DNA of 64,000 nt from Alnus glutinosa (taxonomy: Eukaryota; Streptophyta; Magnoliopsida; Fagales; Betulaceae). Location: NCBI RefSeq assembly GCF_958979055.1, contig NC_084891.1, positions 23,438,001 through 23,502,000 of the forward strand, read 5' to 3'. Shown one piece after another: positions 1 through 11,522 of this stretch; positions within the stretch are counted from its first letter, which is position 1; each line of letters begins with the position of its first letter. The translations under genes and the position numbers were made by a program. The notes beneath the pieces are model-generated. The model was not told the origin of the DNA and did no database searches. It saw nothing but the letters and a program-made list of their open reading frames with translations.

Positions 1-310
1 GGGCAATATTAACCCGACACGACCCGAATTTTGTAAAGACTATGACACTTTTATTATTTTGATTTTGATTTATTATTATCATTATTTTTTAAAGTAAACG
101 GGTTGAACTCGTCAACCTGCGAGTTGGCGGATAAACCGATTACTAAACGTGTCATAAACGGGTTGGTGGATCAACATGCAGGTTGACCCGTCAACCCGTT
201 TATAATCGTGTCAGTAAACAGGCCAACCTGCCAATTTGTTTAACCTAAATCCTAATCCTGTAATTTCGTGTCGTGTTTGTGTCGGGGTTGCGGGTCCAAC
301 TCAAATTGCC
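1..310. repeat. Dispersed repeat rich in AACGGGTT / CGTGTC words
   Basis: The stretch repeats words such as aacgggttg, gacccgtcaacccg and cgtgtc in both orientations, unlike the surrounding AT-rich spacer. Similar words return near 39.88-40.15 kb. This looks like a non-autonomous DNA transposon fragment cut by the window edge; class not determined. No coding potential is seen. Confidence 0.4.
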
Positions 311-2095
311 GACCATAGTCATTGGACGATGGGCTCTTGCAAAACAGAGAAAAAGTTACGAAAAAAACGCCATGCTCAGAAGGAATTGGATAGCCTCCAA
401 TACTTAAGTCAATAAAGTATTGTAAGAGAAAAGTGGGATGAATCGAGAGAGTTCAAGAAAAAAGAGACAATATATGTCTTGCGAGGATGGTGACCCGTTT
501 AATGTGAAGCTCCGTGTGGTGTGGTGGAGTTGCCTCACTGTATGCCACGTGATAGGCTTGCACTTGTGGACTAACTATCTGATTCTATGCCATGTGGTGG
601 GGTTGTTTGAGTGAGCCCCATGATGATTTATGTCCATATCAAAATGCACCAACAGATCGATGACATAGAAGGCTAGCTAGAGGCATATTTAATCTGGCTC
701 TTATGTTGGTCTAGGCTAATCGCAGACAATAATGCTAACAAATTACCAAAAAAAAAGAAAGGTGCGAACAGTATAAGCTTCAGCTTTCAGAATGGCTCTT
801 CATTTCTAAGAGAAGCTGTTTTGCGTTTATTCGCTTGTATAAAGTGCATTAGAGAATAGCGTCAACAAGATGCATCTTCATCATCATTAATTTGATGGTT
901 TTTTTGTAGGTTATGTCATTATCTAATTTATTTGCCTCTTTTTTTACTTTTTTTTTTTATCGGGAGTTTGGATAGGGTTAAAGGGTCTTCCGACCGTCAT
1001 GCTCCTGTCTGCGTCTTGTTTAACCACCTTAAATAGTGGTTACTTTTCTTAGTGTTCGTGCCAAGAATGATTTATTTGATACATTAATCCCTTTTAATTT
1101 ATATTTACTCTATTAGTTTTTTGGATCATTGTTGGATTGTCCGGCCTTTGTTTATTGTTCTCTGTTGTAGTTATTCTTTGATGTATTAAAAAAAAAACAA
1201 AAAAAATAGAGCATCTCCGGAAGATGCTCCAAAATCTCCTAATTGTATATATTTAATTAATATGAGGTAAAAATCAAGTTCAACAGTTTATTTAAAACGT
1301 ATATATTATTTTTTTTGATTAGCTACTTTTAAGCCAGCACTATAATTTATGTACGTATTCGTTTTTAATCATTTATATATCTTTTTTCTCTTTTTGCTAT
1401 AATCATTTCTCTGGACGGTTTAAGAAAACAATAAAAAATATTGAGAAATAATATTAAATTGAAAATCCATTGAAATTTGCATTGAAAAAATAGTGAATAA
1501 GGTAAAAAAAAAGTTTTTTAATTAGCTACAATGCATAAAATAAGGTTGATTATAATATATGAATGAGTCTTTTATATTATAAAACGGTCAAGTGAATAAG
1601 AGCATAATATAGCTCTTTAAATTTTATCATATAGATGTAAGTTATATACCAAAACACGTAAAATTTTTAATTTTTTTATATTATATTTTCTTTCAATAAT
1701 GTGAAAAAGGTGCATTGCCCATCTGCATCTTTGATCACCAAAGTGAAAAAAATCATTGAAAAAAATAAAAAATCTAGATCGTCCCATTTTCAACCCACAA
1801 CTACATGGCTAAAAAAGTTGGGACGTGGCTACTCTTAATATCTATAAGATGTCGCTGAGGTCTAGATCTGTGGTCCATGTGCGAGATGTCTACATTTTCT
1901 TCTTATACATAATAATAAAAATTTGTCTATTTTGGTGGACCACTACAAACAAATAAATGGCGTGCAAATCTTTGCAATGGATACATTAATTGAGTGAGCA
2001 TTCATCCGGGTGCGGCAGTTACTTCAAATCCCATTGGACTTCAAAATAAAACATTATTTACAAATTCCCACAGCATGGTTCGTACTAATTCGGCA
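311..2095. other. AT-rich intergenic spacer, no gene seen
   Basis: No open frame with recognisable protein and no RNA gene is visible. It holds short A and T runs and AT-rich low-complexity DNA only. Confidence 0.5.
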
Positions 2096-2195
2096 TGTGA
2101 TTGTGAAAGATCACTTATGAGACTTATCCGACCAAATAAAAATTAGGCTGATTAATCATTTATCCAGTTATGTAGGTTTCATAAGTAGTCTCTAA
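2096..2195. repeat. Palindromic MITE-like repeat, family A, copy 1
   Basis: An inverted repeat whose arms read roughly gtgattgtgaaagatcact and agtagtctctaac, around a centre containing 'gaccaaataaaaatt'. The same arrangement recurs at 4169-4375, 38795-38985 and, decayed, at 45100-45162, so this is a dispersed family. Confidence 0.55.
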
Positions 2196-2698
2196 CTTTT
2201 TTTTCCCACTCACTTGGGATTGCAGAACTTTTTACCTTATCGTTCCGTACCTTTGGATTTATTTTCCTTATCTTTAATTAGACACCATTTTATTGGTAGC
2301 CACTAGCATATGTCTCCCCCTTTTCAAGGAGGATTATATTTCTCTTATATCATTATAGAAATGAAGGCTTCTTCTCTTTATTATTTATTAAGGAGGGAAA
2401 AGAAGGTGAGTTAAAGCCCAAATCCCTCTCAAAAAAAAAAAAAAAAAAAAAAAGTCCCTAAATCCCAATGGGACTAGTACATTCTGCTGTAAAAATAATT
2501 TCGACGGGCTAAAAATAAAAATAAATAAATGTTTCTATCACACGTAAACTACAAATATAGGCACTATAAAAATCAAATTGACTCTATAATTCAATTAAAT
2601 AAAGTATTGGACTCATTTGATAATGTCTGTTAGACTTTTCAATAATTGATGGATTAATAGTAATGCCAATTCTAAATTATGAAATAATTTTTAGATTT

Positions 2699-2935
2699 AG
2701 AGTCCGTTTGGATTTACGATTTGAAAAAATAATTTTTAAAAACGCAGTTAAGCGTTTGACAAAATCACAATTTGACATTTAAAATTGCAGACTAACCTTT
2801 ATTTTATCTATGATTTAAAAAAACAAATTTTATGAGTTTTCAAATTATAATTTTTTAAAAATTTATTTTCTATAATTTAATTTAAAATAATTTTTATTTT
2901 TTTATCTATGAAATCCTAATCTCAAATAGTACTTT
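2699..2935 (+). repeat. MITE-like repeat, family B, copy 1
   Basis: Starts with 'tagagtccgtttggattt' followed by gcgtttgacaaaatc. A second copy in the opposite orientation lies at 22450-22746 and ends in the reverse complement of the same start, aaatctaaacggactcta. Members of such families are common non-autonomous DNA transposons in eudicots; no protein is encoded. Confidence 0.55.
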
Positions 2936-3427
2936 AACCAGTTAAGTGCATAATTGATTATATATTTAGGGAGGGGAGACTTGGTGTAGGTGGAAGCTTT
3001 GGAAGGGAAAAGAATGGAAAAGAGAAAGAGAAATAAAGAAAAGAAGATGAACACGTAAGGGGTGACTTCAGTGAGTGAGATAAAAAAGGTGACAACTTGC
3101 GAGTATTGCACGCATGACGTGGCACGCATTAGTCTCGTATCGTATGCATGCGAAAAAGAACACGACAGATTCTGTCATATGCTCATTTTGCCATGTGCGC
3201 CACTAGGATTGGATAGATAAGCTTTTGAAATAAAGAAATAATATTTGCCACTAAAAAACATAATAATTGACCTTTTTTTTTTTATAAAAATAAAAAATAA
3301 AAAATTATATTATGTAAAGCAATAATTTTAAATAAGATATATTTTTTAAAATATTTAAAAATTAATTAAATAATATCTCTTTAAGGTTTTCTATTATGAT
3401 AATTCATTCTTCTCGTTTTACTAATTA

Positions 3428-3429
<2 letters not shown>

Positions 3430-3464
<35 letters not shown>
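3430..3464. repeat. Poly-T run of about 35 bases
   Basis: Uninterrupted T homopolymer. Length is prone to sequencing and assembly error. Confidence 0.9.
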
Positions 3465-3465
<1 letters not shown>

Positions 3466-3657
3466 TATAAATTACTAATTAAGTTTTTGTTTGGTTTTAT
3501 TATTGTATACTCTAGATCTCTCAGACACGTAAAAATAAGGATGAAAATACAGACTTTCACAGGAAAGAAAATACATAGAAGTAAAAAGTGTTGAAACTTT
3601 TACACGAAAAAAAAAGACAAAATACACTCGTAATTCTTATCGACTAATAATATATAA

Positions 3658-3937
3658 GAAAAACTTTACTTATAACTCTGGATATTTCATTACTTTTATA
3701 ATTAAGTACTCTAATTTTAAAAAGTGATATTTTAGGATATTTATCTTTTAATTTTTTTAATTTTTAATTTTTTTTTTCAATTTCAACTCTCCTTTATAAT
3801 TTTTCGTTAAATCTTGTTAAAATTCTCAAAATACCAGTAATTTTTTTTTTAAAAAAAAAAAAGAAAAAAATTACAAAGATTTAGGTATTAGTCAAAATTT
3901 AACAAAATTTATAAAAATACTCGTGCGTGAATCTTTA

Positions 3938-3974
<37 letters not shown>

Positions 3975-4148
3975 AAAAACACGGGTATTTTGAGACTTTA
4001 TAGGATTTAATAAAAAATTATAACAGAGGGTTGAAATTAAAAAAAAAAAAAAAAAATTAGAAGTTGGATACCCTAAATTGTCACTTTTTAAAGTTTGAGT
4101 ACTTAATTACAAAAGTAATGAAAGATCGAGTTATAAGTGAAGTTGTCC
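3658..4148. mobile_element. Foldback/MULE-like non-autonomous element with 10-bp target duplication
   Basis: The two ends are inverted copies: the left arm begins gaaaaactttacttataactc and the reverse complement of the right arm begins ggacaacttcacttataactc, with similarity continuing over more than 100 bases. The 10-base word taatatataa lies directly outside both ends (3648-3657 and 4149-4158), which fits a target-site duplication. Mutator-like elements make 8-11 bp duplications, so that is the best class guess. Internally it shares wording with family C repeats at 26.0 kb. It includes a TA microsatellite at about 3940-3969. Confidence 0.65.
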
Positions 4149-4168
4149 TAATATATAAGAATTTTTTT

Positions 4169-4375
4169 TGGATTAGAATCCTCTACATCTATTGGCTTTG
4201 AATTTGAGTAGGTGATTGTGAGAGACTACTTTTAAGACCCACCTGACCAAATATAAATTGGGCTGCCCAACCACTTATCCGATCAGATGAGTCTTATAAA
4301 TAATCTCTCACAATCACATATCAAAATTATCTCAAATTTAAATAAACAATTATAGAAAATCCTTATCCAATTTGT
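4169..4375. repeat. Palindromic MITE-like repeat, family A, copy 2
   Basis: Long inverted repeat: left arm around 'gtgattgtgagagactact', right arm around 'aataatctctcacaatcac', with the centre 'ccaaatataaattgggctg'. It begins about 10 bases after the target duplication of the preceding foldback element, so two elements sit side by side. Confidence 0.6.
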
Positions 4376-5035
4376 TGCCTCTTTTATTTGGGACCTATTG
4401 AGATTGAGCCGGCATGGGTGGCGCCGCTCTGGTGCGGACATAATGGTGTGTGGGGCCATTAACTCTCACCGAAATTTATAATTTATCAGAATATACATTA
4501 AATATTTAAACATTTGAATTTTTATTCTTAACTCATTACTATTTGGAAAAAAGAAAAGGTAATGTAGAAAGTATCTATCCAGAAACATAGAAGATAATCT
4601 AGCGGTGGTTGTACTACCCTCCGTATGTGGACAAAAGCTTAAAATCAATAAAGTGGTGGGGCCAAAACTTGGGAGAACGTAAATGAACCAATCAATTTCC
4701 AATTTTGTTACGAAAATGGGCCCGGATTCACAGTTAAGCATGAGTCGTGGTGTAGCAAACCTTCGACAAGATTGTTATAGAAGGTAAGTTAGGTAACAGT
4801 AGTCTGTAACTGAAACACAGAAGAGAATTAATAATTGTTTACTACAAATAAATAAAATAAAACAATTGTTGTTTATTATATATTGTATTTGGACACCGCG
4901 TTACATGCGCGTACGTGTTTCACTATATTACATACTCCTACTGATCATCCATTCCAATTCCAACTCCTGAACTCCCAAAAATAAATAAAAACGTCAAAAA
5001 AGCAAAAGAATAATAAGACCTAACAAGCACCACCA
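4376..5035. other. Spacer upstream of the LRR gene, promoter region expected here
   Basis: No gene recognised. It should contain the promoter of the LRR gene, but I cannot point to a convincing TATA box. Confidence 0.4.
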
Positions 5036-5964
5036 GATCTCTCTCTCTCTCTCTCTCGTCGTGTTGGTGGTCCTCTGTCTGCTTCTCCGTGATCCGGCAC
5101 GTTTTTGCACCTGAGTCAATTCTGCTGGAGGGAGGAAAATAATTACAGGGGACAATCTGGCGGAGTCCAGCTTCAAAAGGTACGACTAATTTCAAACCAT
5201 ACAGGGAAGGCTTGTATTTTCTTTCTTTTTTATAGATCTTTTTGCATGTTTCCTTCCTCTTTCTAATAACCCTGATATTTTGGTCCTTTCACAAGATCAT
5301 TATATCAAAGTTAATTTTTCCAAAACAAAGGATTCAGCTACTCGATCGTGTTGCATGGTGTTGGTTTTGGAATTCTCTCAATGATGAGGATGATATTTTG
5401 ATTTGATGCGAATTTGGAGTCTTCTTGACATGGGTTCACATGTTTGCAAACTCAAAGTTTGATATTATTGGGCGTGTTTTGTTTATTAGGGTTCTGCCAT
5501 TCTGGAATTTTCTTATATGGGGTTTGCTTGTTTTTTGTTTTTCTTTTTTTTGGATGTAATCAGGGAAGTTTTTGAAGAAACGCTGTTTGGTGAAGCTTCC
5601 GGAGAGAAGCTGCTGCGCATACAACTCTGGCCGACACGCTAGAGACATCCTCTCAATCCAGAGCTAGCGCTGGTTCTTTCTTTTCCAATCTCTGTTCGTG
5701 CTTGAGTTGGGCTCTGTCACTGGTTTCACGACTTCCCATTGATTATGGCTAACTTTTTCTTCAAAGGGAAAAAAAATTACAATGTGATCTTAACCTGCCT
5801 GCCGTAGTTTAAAATAAATCATTAGCGCCATTACAGATGTGAGCAGCAAGAGTATAAAAGAAGAAGAGGAAGACGAAGAAGATCGGAGAAAGACAAAAAA
5901 AAAAAAAAAAAAAAGTGCATTACTTCAGTTTTCCTTAAGAATTTAAGCAAGCCCATCTGCTGAA
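5036..5964 (+). promoter_or_regulatory. Probable 5' leader of the LRR gene, with a leader intron
   Basis: A CT microsatellite at about 5038-5057 is followed by leader-like sequence that ends in a good donor (cttcaaaag|gtacgact, exon end 5180). A pyrimidine-rich acceptor (tgtaatcag|ggaag) opens a second leader segment at 5564. The predicted 5'UTR intron is 5181-5563. This is inferred from splice consensus only; the transcription start is not determined. Confidence 0.45.
5745..5807 (+). other. Possible upstream ORF (20 codons) in the LRR leader
   Basis: An ATG at 5745 opens a short frame ending in TAG at 5805-5807. It starts Met-Ala-Asn-Phe, the same four residues that open the main protein at 5965. 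If the leader segment 5564-5964 is transcribed this would be translated first and could reduce main-frame initiation. Coincidence or local duplication cannot be separated by eye. Confidence 0.3.
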
Positions 5965-8301
5965 ATGGCGAACTTCAATTGTTTCTCTTTACGAGTTGGA
6001 AGGAAGAAGAAAGATAAGGTTAGAATCAGTTGAATTCTAAATTAAGATACATATATATATATATATATATATATTTTTTTTAATTGTTTTTTGGATTCAT
6101 GTACCTTTGTGATTTTCTAACTCCATCATGTTTCCTTTGTTTACTTTAGGGGGATGAGGAGCCTCTGAAAAACAGTGAATTCAAGAACTTGCAAACCCTG
6201 CAAGTCAAGATTGAACATCCTGTGAAATCGTCTTTGACTGAAGAGCTGAAATTGACGACTTTCAGTGTTGAGGTACCTTATACTGTCCACAACACCTCTC
6301 AGTGCAGCGTCAAGGTTATGAGCCATGAGAGTCCTGTTGGGGTTGAAGCAGCGGAGATAGCTTATGAAGGGGAAGATGAGCATGAAGACAACTCCTCGAT
6401 CAAGAGGGACTTCACTGACTTCGATCCCACAGCTCATGAAACTATTTCTAGTGATAAAGATCTTTATTCTGAAAACAAAAACATGGATTTCTCCGATGCA
6501 TTTGATACTCAGGTGAAAGAACATTTTGATGACAAAGCTGAGAAGAATAGTGAAAGGGGTGTCAATTTGATTCAAAGCGGACATCTTAGTGATCCTGGGA
6601 TTGGGAAGGCCGAGTTCTGGACTTCCCCAGTGCTTAAGCGCTCCTGTTCCAATGTGGAAATGAGGAACATGCTTTGGAAGATAGCTGATCAGTTGCCTCT
6701 TTCCAAGTCACAGTCTTTTGAAGAATTGCAGGAGTTATCTGAAAAGGTGAGGGAGAATGTTGATCCTGGCAGCCCCAGGTCTGTAATGTCCCACTTCAGT
6801 GCAGACAAAGTGATGTTGAAGAAGCATTCTTCAAGCCAAGTTCTCCCCTCTAGGAGTAGAAGATTGTGGTGGAAATTGTTCCTCTGGAGCCACAGAAACT
6901 TGCACAATGCGCAGACCCTGAAATCACGCTCACTTCCTGCTCGTGCTGCTCTGAATCCACAAGGCGGATACTCTTCAGATACGCTAGAACCAAACCTAGC
7001 TAGGGAATCGAGCAAGATGGCATCACCTGGATCTTTCACTGGTGAATCCTTGAACAAAGGCCACAATAACAACAATAATGGCTACCAAAGCTGGTATGCT
7101 TTTCAGAATGGAGTTTCCGGTTTGTGGCAGCAGAACCAATGGGTTGCTTTCCCTTCAGAATCATCCCCCTTTGCAAGAGTGGATAAGTGGGTGAAAGATC
7201 TTGAAATCCAATATCCACTTTCACTAACTGATAACCATGAAAATGATAAGGGCATTCTCTTCCCAGCTTCTCCCGAGACTGATAGATCCCCAGCAAGAAG
7301 CCCAACCCACTTCACCCCGCGGCATGATACCAAGCTTTCAGAGGAGATTTTGCATGCCAATAGTATCATCCAGTCTCTGAATTCATCCTCCACTGTGGCT
7401 CACATCTCGGGTATTGGCTTAAAAGTTATACCCACCATTTCAAGCTTCTCCAGTCTCCGATCTGTCAACTTGTCAAATAACCACATAGGTAATGCTCCAA
7501 GCAGAAAAGGAAATATTTTCAGAGGTTATAGATATCCTAAGTCATAATTGAGCTGATTGATTTTTGCTCTTTCTCAAATTGCAGTCCAAATAACTCCAGG
7601 ATCTCTCCCAAAGGGCCTTCACACACTCAATTTGTCAAGAAACAAGATTAGCACCGGTGAAGGACTCAGAGAACTAACCCGATTACGGGTGCTTGATCTC
7701 AGTTACAACCGAATCTCTAGAATTGGACACGGTACTTATCCTAATTTTGCCTGTTTATGACTTTGCATGTAACTTTTAGAACAATATTCTAAATGTTCAC
7801 TCTCAATTGTAATAATCAGGGTTGTCGAACTGTACATTAATTAAGGAGCTCTATCTTGCTGGCAACAAGATTAGCGATGTGGAGGGCCTACATAGGCTAT
7901 TGAAGCTAACAGTCCTGGACCTGAGCTTCAACAAGATAACAACAACAAAAGCACTGGGCCAGCTCGTAGCCAACTACAACACTCTGCAGGCTCTCAATCT
8001 GTTGGGGAATTCAATCCAGAGCAACATCAGCGATGAGCAGCTGCGCAAAGCAGTTTGTGATCTCCTTCCAAAGCTAGTGTACCTGAACAAGCAGCCAATT
8101 AAACCTCAGAGGGCAAGAGAGGTACTGACAGATAGTGTTGCCAAAGCCGCGCTTGGGAACAGCAGTTGGAGCTCTTCTAGAAGAGCAGGAAAGAGAGTAG
8201 CGAGCCAGGGCAGATCAGTTTCTGCCGCTGGGCATAAGAGCAGTGCAAGTGTTGCGCAAAAAAGCAAGAACAGATCAGTTTCCCGTTCTTCCAGAGTCTA
8301 A
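5965..8301 (+). CDS. SDS22-like leucine-rich repeat protein (outer arm dynein light chain 1-like)
   Basis: Predicted exons are 5965-6018, 6150-7488, 7585-7731 and 7820-8301, all GT-AG, phases 0, 1 and 1, giving about 673 residues. The N-terminal two thirds (to about residue 420) is acidic, Ser-rich and of low complexity. From about residue 425 to 600 there are SDS22-type leucine-rich repeats, seen as LRSVNLSNNHI, LHTLNLSRNKI, LRVLDLSYNRI, IKELYLAGNKI and LTVLDLSFNKI. The tail is basic and Ser/Arg-rich. From memory the family is the plant 'outer arm dynein light chain 1' group (Arabidopsis At1g78230/At4g03260). Plants of this type lack motile cilia, so the name reflects the fold; a scaffold or phosphatase-regulator role is only a possibility. 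The start is supported by a basic N-terminus that joins exon 2 in phase. Intron 1 carries a TA microsatellite (6051-6073). A 9-bp extension of exon 2 would change the LRR, so 7488 is the preferred donor. Confidence 0.88.
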
Positions 8302-8807
8302 TCTATATTTTGGTTTTCTGAAGTGGGGTTTCTTTTTCTCCATTCATTCCTATCTTGAAAGACGGTTTGCAGGCGAAATTTGTGTTTCTTAAGTTTTTGT
8401 TTGCTCTGATATGAGCATCATATTTGGACATAATATCTCATGTTTTATCAAAATATTTGGATATGTTGTGGAGTTAACAACTTGCACTTGCATTAGCATC
8501 CATGTTAATTTAACTTGTAAAACATCTTTCTATTACCATGTCCTTTGTGAGGTTGCTTATCATCGCAAGCCCGTCTAAGCCCCTCTTCACTGGCATTCCA
8601 ACGGCTAAGATGATATTATAGTTATATCCTGTTAGAAAGTTTCAAGTTCTAGCTGCCGTCACCCCTTACTTTTTATTGCCTAGAAAAAAAAAAAATCCAT
8701 ATGAACACGTTATAGTTTCCTCTCCATTAATGAAAACTACACAGTTAGCAGTTTGCAAGCTACCATTAAGTTCATGAGTAACTAGAAAGAGGAGTCCTCC
8801 TTGTGTT

Positions 8808-8910
8808 CTCTCAAATGTTATGTAGCTTTTAAAATTACCATTAAATTAAAATTCAATAATAATTATTTCACATTTAATAATAATTTTAAAAGCCACACGA
8901 CATATGAGAG
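8808..8910. repeat. Short foldback (MITE-like) repeat
   Basis: The left arm 'atgtagcttttaaaatta' is matched inverted by 'taattttaaaagccacacg', with the outer arms ctctcaaatg and catatgagag also complementary. About 100 bases, no coding capacity. Confidence 0.5.
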
Positions 8911-9670
8911 GATATAGCATTACTATTATCAAATTACATGTCAGCTACCTCCAATTAAGATATTCCCAAAAAGGCACGAATTGCATGTGAACTACTAATT
9001 ATTGACAAAACATTCCATAGTAGGTGAAATATGCACAAGGAAAGAGCAATAGACTAGTCACCAAATATCATCTCATTGAGATAAAGACAAGCCAAGTGGG
9101 TCAGCTCCAATCTCACGACTGGTACCCCTAAATATTCTCATGTAAGAAGATTAGTGAAAATATTTTCTTACCTTCTATTAGTATATGACATTATGCTTTA
9201 AAAAGAAAATTAACTCATTTTGAGGGGAACTACGGCATTCCAAGCAGTGCCTAGTCATGTGCCAGTGTACGAAAAAAATGCTTCTAGAATGCACTGACTG
9301 CTGCAGACTACAAGACTTTGCTTTAAAAACCAGTTCTCTAGATCTATAAAAAAAAAAAAAAAAAAAAACCAGTTCTCTAGTACTCGGCTTATAAAAAGGT
9401 TTGAACTTAACAAGTTGTTAAATAATTTTGACGCTTGCAATCGGAGGACATTGACTACAGATAAAAAATTCTATACAATCATGAAAGGCTTTGAGTGGAA
9501 CATATCAACTACAAAACGACACAGTAAGCAAACCATATACATGTGGTCCTTGTAGGGTGAATCCTCAAGCTGTAGTTCACTGAGCCTTCCTAATACAACT
9601 TTTCATTTGCCAGTGTTTAATTCTGTCAACTGTTGTGTGTTAAATGTCAATCAGTACTTCTTTTTTTTTT

Positions 9671-9695
9671 GGGGGGGGGGGGGGCGGGGGGGGGG
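9671..9695 (+). repeat. G homopolymer with a single interruption, preceded by a T run
   Basis: Fourteen G, one C at 9685, then ten G, directly after about ten T. Such a run could form a G-quadruplex, and it is also a place where assemblies fail. Confidence 0.85.
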
Positions 9696-10180
9696 TGCAT
9701 ATTTTCAACCGCATAATATTAGTAGAAGTACAGGTTTTAGCAGAAGACACAGAAAGTTACAAGCATCTTTTTTGGATATTAGTAGAGATTCATACATAAT
9801 TTGATTCCCCAGCTCATAAGCAACATAATGAACTCGAACTTGAGAAAATGTTAACAGTGTGTTAAAAGTTATACATCAGGAAAAGGTTAGTTAAACTCAG
9901 CTCCAAGCAACAACAAGTTATTGCATTCCATTAGTGGGCATAATTAAGAAAATGGCAAAAATTATGATGACGATTGATACAAAAAAACATGAGACAGAGA
10001 TGGCAGGGATCAATAGGTAATACCTTATATATATATATATCTACAATGTAAACCACCTTAATCTTTTGTGTTCAAGAGTGCTACTCCACCAGTAAAAAGC
10101 ACCTAACAATGGATCCTTGACAACCTCCTCAAACCCCATTACCGATTCACCAAAAGAAACCCAAATAGTCCATCTCTAAA

Positions 10181-11374
10181 TCATTTCTTGTCAATGCCAA
10201 AACCCGGCTTCATTTCCCGCATTTGTGCGAATTTAAACAGCTTCTCGTTGAAAACCACCAGTGGATCCTTGTGTTTCAAAACCCCATTTTCATCATAAGC
10301 ATCTTTCAAGAATACAGCCCAGTTCATCTCTGTCCCCGCCAAATAAAACGTCCTAGGCTGCTTCAAAAGCATCTGGTAAGTATGCCTAGTCAAACTGAAC
10401 TCCTCCTTGAACTCCACAATGTGATGTATAGAAGCCCTCTTCTCCAATGTCAAGTTCAAAAGCTCGTGCAAAACCCCAACCCTATACTTCTCCGCTTCCA
10501 ATGTCCAAACATCCAATCTCGACCCATCGGAGTACGGCGACACCAATGGAAGCGTGTTCAACAAGTTGAGCTTCCTGGTGTCGTCCTCGTCCAAATCCAG
10601 ATCCTTCCCATGCTTCATTGGAAACTTAAACGCCCTCTTAGCCTTGTCCTCATCCACCACGAACTCCCTCTCCAACGCACTCACCGCCAGCAACGGATCC
10701 CAATTCAACAATTCGAGCACTCTCTTCCCATCTTCTTCAACCACGATCCGAAAGTAATTCGGGTACTTGGCGACGCGGTCCCGAAAATCCTCAGGAATCC
10801 CAAACAAGGACCTGCAATGGTGAATCTTGCTCAAGGGAATGCGCTTATTCGCGGACATCATCAGCAACTTGCGCACCGTGGTGACCCGATCGGCCTCCAT
10901 GGAGTCGGCGATGGCTCGCTCCTCGTCGAGCAGGTCCTCCATGAGCTCCGTGAAGCCGAACCACATTTTGCCGTCGGCGTGGCGGTAGGCCTGGAAGAGC
11001 AAGGGGTAGCGCTCTATGGAGCGGGAGACCTTGCGGCCTCGCGGGAAGCCGAGCTCGCGGTGGAGCTTGCCGGCGTCGTCGAGGCGGAGGACGTGTTCGG
11101 GCTGCTTGGAGAGGAAGTCCTTGGACTTGGTGACGAATCGTAAGAAGGCATCGCGCTCGACGATGTGCTCAAAGTGAGGGATGCGATTGGGCTCCGAGTT
11201 GACCAGTTTGGTGCGTGGGCTCTCTTTCTTTGTGCGTTTCTTCTTGAACTTTTTGGGGGTTTTGGTGACCAGGAAGGAGGTGGAAAATGGCGAGGTGAGG
11301 AAGGGCTTAGAGGGGTTGGGGTTAGGGTTTAAGGCTAGCGTTAGGGTTTTGGTCAGGAGGAAGCGCCAAGCCAT
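10181..11374 (-). CDS. PORR-domain organellar RNA-binding protein (WTF1-like)
   Basis: A single uninterrupted frame of 397 residues. Residues 1-45 look like an organelle transit peptide (few acids, Ser/Thr/Pro and basic residues), followed by a Lys/Arg-rich patch (KKFKKKRTKKE). From about residue 73 to 385 it matches the plant organelle RNA recognition (PORR, formerly DUF860) family: marks include LGFPRGRKVSRSIERYPLLF, the FRDRVAKYPNYFR block and FSLTRHTYQMLLKQPRTFYL. Members bind group II introns and help their splicing in chloroplasts or mitochondria; the founding member is maize WHAT'S THIS FACTOR 1. Which organelle or intron this one serves cannot be told. Many members are intronless like this one. 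The start ATG is preceded by a TATA-like box only about 30 bases away, and the next gene upstream is tRNA-Tyr in the same direction. The 306-residue frame on the opposite strand is a shadow. Confidence 0.9.
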   Translation of the reverse strand: MAWRFLLTKTLTLALNPNPNPSKPFLTSPFSTSFLVTKTPKKFKKKRTKKESPRTKLVNSEPNRIPHFEHIVERDAFLRFVTKSKDFLSKQPEHVLRLDDAGKLHRELGFPRGRKVSRSIERYPLLFQAYRHADGKMWFGFTELMEDLLDEERAIADSMEADRVTTVRKLLMMSANKRIPLSKIHHCRSLFGIPEDFRDRVAKYPNYFRIVVEEDGKRVLELLNWDPLLAVSALEREFVVDEDKAKRAFKFPMKHGKDLDLDEDDTRKLNLLNTLPLVSPYSDGSRLDVWTLEAEKYRVGVLHELLNLTLEKRASIHHIVEFKEEFSLTRHTYQMLLKQPRTFYLAGTEMNWAVFLKDAYDENGVLKHKDPLVVFNEKLFKFAQMREMKPGFGIDKK

Positions 11375-11403
11375 GGAAGTTTTGGTGTTGATTACTTGTC
11401 AGG

Positions 11404-11414
11404 CTTATATATAG
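11404..11414 (-). promoter_or_regulatory. TATA-like box upstream of the PORR gene
   Basis: Reads CTATATATAAG on the minus strand, about 30 bases before the ATG at 11374. If used it implies an almost leaderless mRNA; otherwise transcription starts elsewhere. Confidence 0.4.
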
Positions 11415-11516
11415 TAAAAAGTGATTATAAATGGTTGATTAGGTGCTCAGCGCCAAAAAGGGATACAATAAACTTCAAACAAAGAAAGACATCAGGCTAG
11501 CACTCAGAAGTGAAAC

Positions 11517-11522
11517 AAAAAA
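11517..11522 (-). terminator. Pol III terminator of tRNA-Tyr
   Basis: Six T on the minus strand directly after the discriminator base of the tRNA, the standard RNA polymerase III stop. Confidence 0.8.

Larger units (their letters stand above)
8302..10180. other. 3' flank of LRR gene and spacer
   Basis: Contains the presumed 3'UTR of the LRR gene just after 8301, then AT-rich spacer with no recognised gene. It includes a small foldback (8808-8910), an A run near 9350-9367 and a G-rich run at 9671-9695, and ends in the 3' flank of the PORR gene. Confidence 0.5.

Noticed and set aside
9607..9804. Frame encoding Phe and Gly runs
   Set aside because: Produced by adjacent T and G homopolymers.
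10223..11143. 306-codon plus-strand open frame
   Set aside because: It is antisense to the PORR gene and has no family features; a shadow of the real frame in GC-richer coding DNA.
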